NCBI GenBank assembly: GCA_012035435.1
Contig: JAAUPH010000193.1
Span: 1 to 5,421 of the forward strand
Reading direction: 5' to 3'
Length of the DNA stretch: 5,421 nucleotides
Origin: Sphingopyxis sp.
GTDB lineage: Bacteria; Pseudomonadota; Alphaproteobacteria; Sphingomonadales; Sphingomonadaceae
Shown here piece by piece: positions 1 through 4,898 of this stretch. The notes beneath the pieces are model-generated. The model worked only from the letters and a program-made list of their open reading frames with translations. It searched no databases and was not told the DNA's origin. The position numbers and the translations under genes were made by a program. Numbering within the stretch: position 1 is the stretch's first letter; each line of letters starts with the position of its first letter.

Positions 1-1
1 C

Positions 2-157
2 GATATTGCCGCGGTCGAGCGCCATCTTGCCGAACTTTTGGGTGTGCCGGTCAATATTGCCTATCAAGGCGCTGGGGCTGGCGCGCTGACCTTGCGGTTT
101 GCGACGCTCGATCAACTCGACATGATCTGCCAGCGATTGAGCGGCGAATCGATCTGA
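2..157 (+). CDS. parB: ParB chromosome-partitioning protein, C-terminal end (5' truncated)
   Basis: The frame enters from the left edge and stops at TGA 155-157, giving 51 residues that begin DIAAVERHLAELLGV and end LDQLDMICQRLSGESI. The pattern is a helix (AAVERHLAELLG), two short strands (VNIAYQG and ALTLRFAT), then a final helix with LDQLD-ICQRL. This matches the C-terminal dimerisation domain of ParB proteins, in which the helix-strand-strand-helix unit forms the dimer after the parS-binding helix-turn-helix domain and the N-terminal CTPase domain (both outside the window). ParB acts in the cytoplasm, loading on parS sites near the origin with ParA to segregate chromosomes. parA would be expected just upstream. 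A plasmid ParB cannot be excluded from this tail alone, but the close match to sphingomonad chromosomal ParB ends, as I remember them, favours the chromosome. Confidence 0.85.
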   Translation, partial: DIAAVERHLAELLGVPVNIAYQGAGAGALTLRFATLDQLDMICQRLSGESI

Positions 158-165
158 TCGGCGCC

Positions 166-180
166 GTGGGTTGAACCCAC
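166..180. repeat. Small inverted repeat just after parB
   Basis: GTGGGTT-G-AACCCAC is a perfect 7+7 palindrome around one base; as RNA it would be a 6-bp stem with a 3-base loop. It starts 9 bases after the parB stop. Without a T-run it is not a standard terminator. It could be an operator, an mRNA 3' end stabiliser, or chance. Confidence 0.4.
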
Positions 181-225
181 CGAATCGGATGGAATCGGGT
201 TACCGACCTGCAATGTAAATCGATT

Positions 226-242
226 GCGAGTGACGCGCTCGC
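226..242. repeat. Inverted repeat GCGAG/CTCGC in the intergenic region
   Basis: GCGAG (226-230) and CTCGC (238-242) flank a 7-base spacer. A more widely spaced pair, CGGGTTAC (196-203) and GTAACCCG (257-264), brackets it and could give a larger nested fold. No function can be assigned. Confidence 0.3.
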
Positions 243-356
243 GCACGGGATGGATCGTAACCCGTTGTAAGATAATCGTTATGCCGAAAATACGGGGCTG
301 GATGCTAAGCCGCTGTTAACTAGTTTCGCAGGGAAAATCGGAACCACTTTGCACCT

Positions 357-384
357 AAATGGCCCCTCGAATGGGGTGGGATTT
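357..384 (+). promoter_or_regulatory. Possible 5' leader hairpin of the pilin mRNA
   Basis: AAAT (357-360) can pair with ATTT (381-384) and CCCC (363-366) with GGGG (373-376) around the loop TCGAAT, with a small internal bulge. It lies 18 bases before the ribosome binding site, so it leaves that site free. It could stabilise a highly expressed subunit mRNA. The role is inference; the pairing is seen directly. Confidence 0.35.
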
Positions 385-401
385 CCATTCGCCACTTTTT
401 T

Positions 402-408
402 AAAGGGA
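402..408 (+). promoter_or_regulatory. Ribosome binding site of the pilin gene
   Basis: AAAGGGA sits 7 bases before ATG 416. It supports 416 as the start over the second in-frame ATG at 425 (residue 4), which would be 16 bases away. Confidence 0.6.
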
Positions 409-415
409 CCACTTT

Positions 416-922
416 ATGGGCAAGATGTTTTTCAAGCGCGCCGTCGTTGGCGCAGCGGTTGCAGCAGTTGCGCTGAGCGCGGGTACGGCCCATGCGGCGT
501 CGGCCACCGGCACGGCCAAGGCGAAGATCCTTCGTCAGATCACGCTGACCAACACCAGCGATCTTGAGTTCGCGACCGTCATCAGCGGCGCGACCGCGTC
601 GGACGTCCAGGTTACGACCGTCGGCGCAGTGACCTGCGGCGCCACCCTGACCTGCACGGGCACCACCACAGCGGCCAATTTCAACGTTCAGGGGACCAAC
701 GGCGCTGTCGTTCTGGTCGGCGGTGATGCATCGGTGACGCTGAACGGCTCGCTGGGCGGCACGATGAACGTGACGCTGGATTACTCGGACACGTCGGTTA
801 CGCTCGCCAATTCCGGCCCGACCGGCGGCAGCTTTCAGGTGGGCGGCTTGCTGCAAGTCGGCGCAAACCAGGCATCGGGTGACTATACCGGCACGTTCAA
901 CGTAACCGCCAACTATCAGTAA
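416..922 (+). CDS. DUF4402-type secreted protein, probable pilin subunit
   Basis: 168 residues. A clear Sec signal peptide has a basic start (MGKMFFKR), a hydrophobic core (VVGAAVAAVALSAG) and an AHA|AS cleavage near residue 27. The mature protein is small, rich in Thr, Gly, Val and Asn, and reads as alternating beta strands. It opens with ATGTAKAKILRQITLTNTSD followed by LEFATV, the usual DUF4402 beginning, and ends GDYTGTFNVTANYQ, a typical closing strand. Its only cysteines, C74 and C80 (CGATLTC), are placed to form a disulfide. DUF4402 proteins commonly sit beside a periplasmic chaperone and an usher, as here, and are taken to be pilus or surface-fibre subunits assembled by donor-strand exchange; the mature N-terminus could be the donor strand. 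The subunit role is inferred from context, the family call from sequence. A terminator follows the gene at 984, so it is probably made in excess over the assembly proteins. Confidence 0.8.
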   Translation: MGKMFFKRAVVGAAVAAVALSAGTAHAASATGTAKAKILRQITLTNTSDLEFATVISGATASDVQVTTVGAVTCGATLTCTGTTTAANFNVQGTNGAVVLVGGDASVTLNGSLGGTMNVTLDYSDTSVTLANSGPTGGSFQVGGLLQVGANQASGDYTGTFNVTANYQ

Positions 923-983
923 GTCTGTGGTAGAAAGCGCTTTAGTGGCCCGCAAGGGCTCGGGCGCTGCCATTGAAACAGTT

Positions 984-1024
984 GGGGAGCCAGTGGCCCA
1001 GCGCCGTTGGCTCCCCTTGTTTTT
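984..1024 (+). terminator. Intrinsic terminator between pilin and chaperone genes
   Basis: GGGGAGCCA (984-992) pairs perfectly with TGGCTCCCC (1008-1016). An inner GGC (995-997)/GCC (1003-1005) pair tightens the loop, and TTGTTTTT (1017-1024) follows directly. This is a textbook Rho-independent terminator 61 bases after the pilin stop. The rest of the 219-base gap (923-1141) holds a 10-bp palindrome AAAGCGCTTT (934-943) and a leader before the chaperone with no clear promoter. Confidence 0.85.
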
Positions 1025-1130
1025 GGGTTGTCGCAGCGGTCCGGAAATATGCTTAGCAAAATATCAACCATAAGCGGGCATCCCGGGCAGGAGCGCGCCC
1101 GTCTGTTTCTGGCGACGCATCCCGCTCGTT

Positions 1131-1136
1131 GGAGAG
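1131..1136 (+). promoter_or_regulatory. Ribosome binding site deciding the chaperone start
   Basis: GGAGAG lies 5 bases before ATG 1142. The frame is open further upstream, with ATGs at 1049 and at 1007 inside the terminator stem, but only 1142 has both this site and an immediately following signal peptide. Confidence 0.75.
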
Positions 1137-1141
1137 TTTCG

Positions 1142-1960
1142 ATGATTCGCCCCCGTTTGACCGCTTTTTTCTTTGCGCTCGCCATTGGCCTGACCGCGCC
1201 TGTCCATGCTACGGGCGACCTGCTGATCGCACCGACCCGCGTTGTGCTCGACGGTTCGCGCGGCACCGAAGTGGTGCTCAACAATATCGGCAGCGCGCCC
1301 GCGACATATCGCATCTCGCTTGAGCTGAAGCGGATGACGCCTGAAGGCGGTCTGACAGAAATCGAAGAGCAGGACGCCAATGCCGTCGAACGCGCCGCGC
1401 TCGATATGATCAGCTTCTCGCCGCGCCGCGTTACGTTGCCACCCAATCAGCCGCAGGTGATCCGCGTCGGCGTGCGCCCGCCCGAAGGCCTGCCGCCGGG
1501 CGAATATCGCGCACATATGCTGTTCCGCGCCATCCCCGATACGGTCGCTGCAACCGACCGGGCAGCCGCCACGCCCGGTAGCGTGTCGATCGCGCTGACC
1601 CCCATTTATGGAATCACCATCCCGATCATCGTCCGCGTCGGCGACCTGTCAGCCACCGCCAGCATCGGCAAGGCATGGATTGACGAAGAGGCTGGCGAGC
1701 CGCATTTCGCCTTTGATCTTGCCCGCACCGGCAATCGCTCGGTCTATGGCGATATCGAAGTCACGCGTCCCGGAGTGAAGGAACCCTTGTTCCTCGCCCG
1801 CGGCATCGCCGTATATCCAGAAGTTGGCGCGCGCAAAGTGTCGATCCCGGTCCCGCCGGAGGTCGCCGCCACGCTCAAGGGACCGGTCAAGATCCGCTAC
1901 ACCGAAGACCGCGAACTGGGCGGCGGCACGATCAGTGAAACGAGCCTGACGGTCCAATAG
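1142..1960 (+). CDS. Periplasmic pilus-assembly chaperone (PapD-like superfamily)
   Basis: 272 residues from the chosen start. The signal peptide (MIRPRLTAFFFALAIGLTAP, cleavage VHA|TG near residue 23) is followed by TGDLLIAPTRVVLDG, the standard first strand of chaperone-usher chaperones with the conserved Arg (R33). VVLNNIGSAPATYRISL (44-60) is the next strand pair, and SFSPRRVTLPPNQPQVIRVG (91-110) is the family signature region. EYRAHMLFR (121-129) and ITIPIIVRVG (158-167) complete the first Ig-like domain. Residues about 170-272 form a second beta domain (FDLARTGNRSVYGDIEV). Such chaperones bind subunits in the periplasm, supply a missing strand and hand them to the usher. The basic residue that PapD places in the strand before the domain hinge (K112) has no obvious Lys counterpart in GITIPIIVR; an Arg closes that strand. 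The gene follows the pilin terminator and is separated from the usher by only 28 bases, so the two are probably co-transcribed. Confidence 0.85.
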   Translation: MIRPRLTAFFFALAIGLTAPVHATGDLLIAPTRVVLDGSRGTEVVLNNIGSAPATYRISLELKRMTPEGGLTEIEEQDANAVERAALDMISFSPRRVTLPPNQPQVIRVGVRPPEGLPPGEYRAHMLFRAIPDTVAATDRAAATPGSVSIALTPIYGITIPIIVRVGDLSATASIGKAWIDEEAGEPHFAFDLARTGNRSVYGDIEVTRPGVKEPLFLARGIAVYPEVGARKVSIPVPPEVAATLKGPVKIRYTEDRELGGGTISETSLTVQ

Positions 1961-1988
1961 GCGCGCGCCGCACGTCGGCGAACGGCCT

Positions 1989-4898
1989 ATGGCTGCGAGC
2001 AATCTCTTGAACTGGGGCCGGATTACCGGCCTGACCGCCATCGCGCTGATCGGGTTTCGCCCGGTCGGCGCACTTGCGGTTGAAGCGGGCAAAGCGCCGC
2101 CCGCGCCGCCCGGCACCGACGGGTGGCAGGCGAACCAGGACGATCAGTGGTTGTTTGACTTGCGGTCGGGCCAATATCGGCTGGGTGAGGGCGTGCGCGG
2201 CTATCAAACGCCTGAGGGTATGTGCGTCGACATGGCCGATATGGTCATGGGGCTCGACCTGCCCATCCGAATCGACAAAAAGTTGCGCCGCGCAACCGGC
2301 TGGCTGTTCGACGAGCGTCGGACGCTTACGGTCGACCGTGATGCCGGTGCGGTACGCGTGGGCAGCCGTAGCTTCAAAATCGCGCCAGGCACGATCCGCG
2401 ATACGCCAGAGGGCTGGTGCGTTCAGGTCAAGCAGCTTGGCGAATGGCTTGAACTGCCATTGGTGATCGATCAATCGAACGCGGTTGTCCGCATCGATTC
2501 CAAAGAGAAGCTGCCGTTTCAGCTCGCGGCCGAACGCCGCGCGCGCGCCGCCGGGCTGCGACCCCCGCAAAGCTTTGATCTGGCCAAACTACCCGCGGCC
2601 GAGCGGCCATATAAAATGTGGCAGCTCCCCTCGATCGATGTCGCGGCATCGCTTGCTTATGTGAACGATCGGCGCGGAAAGGCGCTGCTCAACGCACGCT
2701 ATGAGGTTTTCGCCTCAGGCGAACTCCTGGGTTCAAGCGTGGACGCCCGCCTGTCTTCGGACGAACATGGCCTGCCCGAGAGCCTGCGCGTCCGGGCCTA
2801 TCGCTCTGATCCCACTGGCAATTTGCTAGGGCCGATGCACGCCACCCATTATGCGCTGGGCGATGTCAGCCTGCTGGGGACCGGTTTGGTATCTCAGAAC
2901 AGCGCCGGGCGCGGCGCCGTGGTCACCAACCGCCCCATTGAACGGCCTGAAAATTTTGATCGCACCAATTTTCGCGGCGACCTGCCTGCCGGCTGGGATG
3001 CGGAACTGTATCGCAACGGCCAGCTGCTTGCCTTTGCGACGCCCAACGGCGCGGGGCGCTATGAATTCCTCGATGTTCCGCTGAACTATGGCAATAATCG
3101 CTTCGAAATCGTGCTGTATGGCCCGCAAGGGCAGGTGCGGCGCGAAATCAAGCAATTGGCGGTGGGCCTGGACAGCATCCCGCCGCGCCAGACCTGGTAT
3201 TGGGCGGGGATTGCCCAAGAAAATACCGATCTCATCAATTTGGGGCGGCAACAGGGGCCGTTTCGGCGTGGCTGGCGGGGAACGGCCGGGATCGAACGCG
3301 GCCTGGATACGCGGACGTCCATTGCCGCTTATGGCCACAGCCTGCTGATCGAGAATGTTCGGCGCGACTATGGCGAAGTCGCCATCCGCCGGTCGATCGG
3401 GCCGACCTTGCTCGAAGTGGCCGGTGCTTATGCGTCCGATGGCGGCGCTGCGGTGCGGGCAGGGTGGCTCGCCGGGTTCGACAATACGCAGGTGCGCGTC
3501 GAGGCGCTGCGCGGCTTTGGCGGCTTCGTCTCGGACCGGTTGATCAACGGTATCAGCGGCAGCTATTCGGTTGGCGTCGATCAATCGGTGCAACTGGGCC
3601 AGACCATCTTGCCGCTGCATTTCGACTTGCGGCACGTAACCCGCACCTCGGGCGGCAGCAGCGTTGAAGCGACCGCGCGGGCGTCGGTTGGTTTCCGCCG
3701 AATCAATTTGACAGGCCAGCTCGACTGGCTGCGCAGCAATGCGCCCTTTGGCCCCGATCCGCCGGACCGGGTGACCGCTCGTTTGCTGGCCAATGCTTCC
3801 ATCGGACGTCTCCGCCTGCGCGGAGAGGCGCAATTTGTGCTGTCCGGCGCCGCGGCAGACACGCGCTTTGGCATGATTGGGCGAATGGGGCCGCCGAGGC
3901 AGGAACGGGGAATGGCGCGCGAGCTCGGCTATGATGGCGGGCTCGATCGCTATCGCGCGGGCGTCGGTTATACGCGCAGGTTCAAACAGATAGAGGTCAC
4001 CGCTAGTGGCGAGGCAGCGAGCGATGGATCGCTTGCGGCTTCGCTTGCGGTTGCCTTCAGCATCGGGCCCAAAGGGCGCGACAACGGCCTGCGCGTCTCG
4101 CGTGAACGGCTTGCGAGTCAAGGGCAAGTCGATGTTCTGGTATGGCAGGACAATAATGCCGACGGTGTCCGCCAGGATCACGAGCCGTTGATGCCCAAGG
4201 TCGAACTGACCGCGGGAAATAATTTCGTCGAAGCCGCCACCGATGCTGAGGGGCGGGCGATGATCGACGGGCTGGAGCCGTTCCGCCCGGTGATGATTGG
4301 CATCGATGCGGGCAGTCTGCCCAATCCTTATGTCCAACCCGCCTTGCCCGGTGTCGTCGTGACCCCGCGGCCTGGCGTCGCGACGTTGGTCGCGCTGCCG
4401 CTGGTGGCGGCGGGCGATATCGACGGCAAATTGGTCCGCGGCAGCGGCACCCCGATCGAAGGCATCGCGCTTGAGTTGATCGACGTCGAAGGCCGCGTTC
4501 GCGCCACGACACTCAGCGAATTTGATGGCTATTTCCTGTTCGAAGGCGTTGCCTATGGCCGCTATGTCGTGCGTATCGCGCGCGCCTCGGCGCAGGCATC
4601 CCGGCTTGATCCCGGCTTTTCCATCGCTGCCACTCCTGGACCCGACAGTCCACGCGCGCGGCTCGGCACATTGACGCTCCAGCCCGGCGCGCCGCACGCG
4701 CCGCCTTGTAGTTGTCGTCGGAAAGCAGTCGGAGCGGACCTTGGAGATGTACGGCCGGCGTCTCATCTGAGTACACCCTGCCGAGCCGCATCGGCCAGGC
4801 GAAGAAGAAGCCGCCGGCCAAAAAAACGCCCGCGAAGAAGAAGGCGCAGCCCTGCACGCGCTTCAGGCCTGGATAGCGGGTTTCGTAATCGAGTATGA
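1989..4898 (+). CDS. Outer-membrane usher-like protein of the pilus locus; C-terminus lost at a junction
   Basis: The frame encodes 969 residues, but only about 1-904 (to ~4700) look native. A signal peptide (RITGLTAIALIGFRPVGALA, cleavage near 30) is followed by two copies of a TPEG-x-CV module (74-96 and 139-161) holding the only native cysteines, C79 and C144. Residues ~286-392 match the usher plug layout: YALGDVSLLGTG, FRGDLPAGWDAELYRNGQLL, then YEFLDVPLNYGNNRFEIVLYG. Residues ~400-695 are amphipathic beta strands typical of an outer-membrane barrel. Residues ~712-900 are beta-sandwich domains of SdrD-B or carboxypeptidase-regulatory type: VLVWQDNNADGVRQDHEPLM with an EF-hand-like loop, then DGYFLFEGVAYGRYVVRI. 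Ushers receive chaperone-bound subunits and export or polymerise them. The start has no good Shine-Dalgarno, suggesting coupling to the chaperone gene. After residue ~904 the frame turns into Arg/Lys-rich sequence antisense to a minus-strand gene, so the last ~65 residues are not the real end. Confidence 0.8.
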   Translation: MAASNLLNWGRITGLTAIALIGFRPVGALAVEAGKAPPAPPGTDGWQANQDDQWLFDLRSGQYRLGEGVRGYQTPEGMCVDMADMVMGLDLPIRIDKKLRRATGWLFDERRTLTVDRDAGAVRVGSRSFKIAPGTIRDTPEGWCVQVKQLGEWLELPLVIDQSNAVVRIDSKEKLPFQLAAERRARAAGLRPPQSFDLAKLPAAERPYKMWQLPSIDVAASLAYVNDRRGKALLNARYEVFASGELLGSSVDARLSSDEHGLPESLRVRAYRSDPTGNLLGPMHATHYALGDVSLLGTGLVSQNSAGRGAVVTNRPIERPENFDRTNFRGDLPAGWDAELYRNGQLLAFATPNGAGRYEFLDVPLNYGNNRFEIVLYGPQGQVRREIKQLAVGLDSIPPRQTWYWAGIAQENTDLINLGRQQGPFRRGWRGTAGIERGLDTRTSIAAYGHSLLIENVRRDYGEVAIRRSIGPTLLEVAGAYASDGGAAVRAGWLAGFDNTQVRVEALRGFGGFVSDRLINGISGSYSVGVDQSVQLGQTILPLHFDLRHVTRTSGGSSVEATARASVGFRRINLTGQLDWLRSNAPFGPDPPDRVTARLLANASIGRLRLRGEAQFVLSGAAADTRFGMIGRMGPPRQERGMARELGYDGGLDRYRAGVGYTRRFKQIEVTASGEAASDGSLAASLAVAFSIGPKGRDNGLRVSRERLASQGQVDVLVWQDNNADGVRQDHEPLMPKVELTAGNNFVEAATDAEGRAMIDGLEPFRPVMIGIDAGSLPNPYVQPALPGVVVTPRPGVATLVALPLVAAGDIDGKLVRGSGTPIEGIALELIDVEGRVRATTLSEFDGYFLFEGVAYGRYVVRIARASAQASRLDPGFSIAATPGPDSPRARLGTLTLQPGAPHAPPCSCRRKAVGADLGDVRPASHLSTPCRAASARRRRSRRPKKRPRRRRRSPARASGLDSGFRNRV
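2178..2501 (+). repeat. Internal duplication in the usher N-terminal region
   Basis: Residues 74-96 and 139-161 align without gaps over 23 positions with 11 identities by hand count (T, P, E, G, C, V, L, L, P, I and D). Each copy carries one cysteine after TPEG-x (C79, C144) and ends LP-x-x-ID. The wider units run about 64-120 and 129-171. This is a protein-level repeat; I did not see strong DNA identity. Confidence 0.65.

Larger units (their letters stand above)
158..415. other. parB-pilin intergenic region (258 bp), regulatory/leader sequence
   Basis: No convincing gene is present. The left half carries a cluster of inverted repeats and GAATC sites. The right half is the probable promoter and untranslated leader of the pilin gene. 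A weak promoter-like pair is TTGTAA (265-270) and AAATAC (288-293), 17 bases apart, but neither hexamer is close to consensus, so the promoter position is unresolved. There is no stem followed by a T-run after parB, so no canonical terminator for parB is visible. Confidence 0.6.
344..415 (+). repeat. Three direct copies of CCACTTT before the pilin start
   Basis: CCACTTT occurs at 344-350, 392-398 and 409-415. The first and third share the longer ACCACTTT, and the third abuts the ATG at 416. The copies lie around the leader hairpin. This may be chance in a T-rich leader, or a binding site for a regulator or RNA-binding protein. Confidence 0.35.

Noticed and set aside
340..352. A sigma-54-like GG...GC promoter element (CGGAACCACTTTGCA).
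   Set aside because: The spacing between GG and GC is 9 rather than the required 10 bases, and the flanking TGGCAC is absent.
934..943. The palindrome AAAGCGCTTT after the pilin stop, as a possible operator.
   Set aside because: A single 10-bp palindrome just before a terminator has no supporting second site or promoter, so chance is a sufficient explanation.
320..973. A 217-residue minus-strand ORF over the pilin gene.
   Set aside because: It is antisense to a gene with signal peptide, ribosome site and terminator. Its translation is Arg/Ala/Gly-rich with no domain pattern, as expected for a GC-rich shadow.
1007..1141. An N-terminal extension of the chaperone starting at ATG 1007 or 1049.
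   Set aside because: ATG 1007 lies in the terminator stem, neither has a ribosome site, and either would bury the signal peptide about 30 to 45 residues inside the protein.
2826..4766. A 646-residue minus-strand ORF under the usher gene.
   Set aside because: It is full of Arg, Asp, Ala and His in no pattern, and the plus strand has clear signal, plug and beta-barrel features. Long antisense frames are usual in GC-rich genes.
4799..4867. A plus-strand lysine/proline-rich stretch (AKKKPPAKKTPAKKKAQP) like a histone-H1-type tail, ending in TAG.
   Set aside because: It has no start codon or ribosome site and no sensible upstream protein in that frame. It is the exact antisense of the Phe-rich membrane segment on the minus strand, which fits better with its surroundings.
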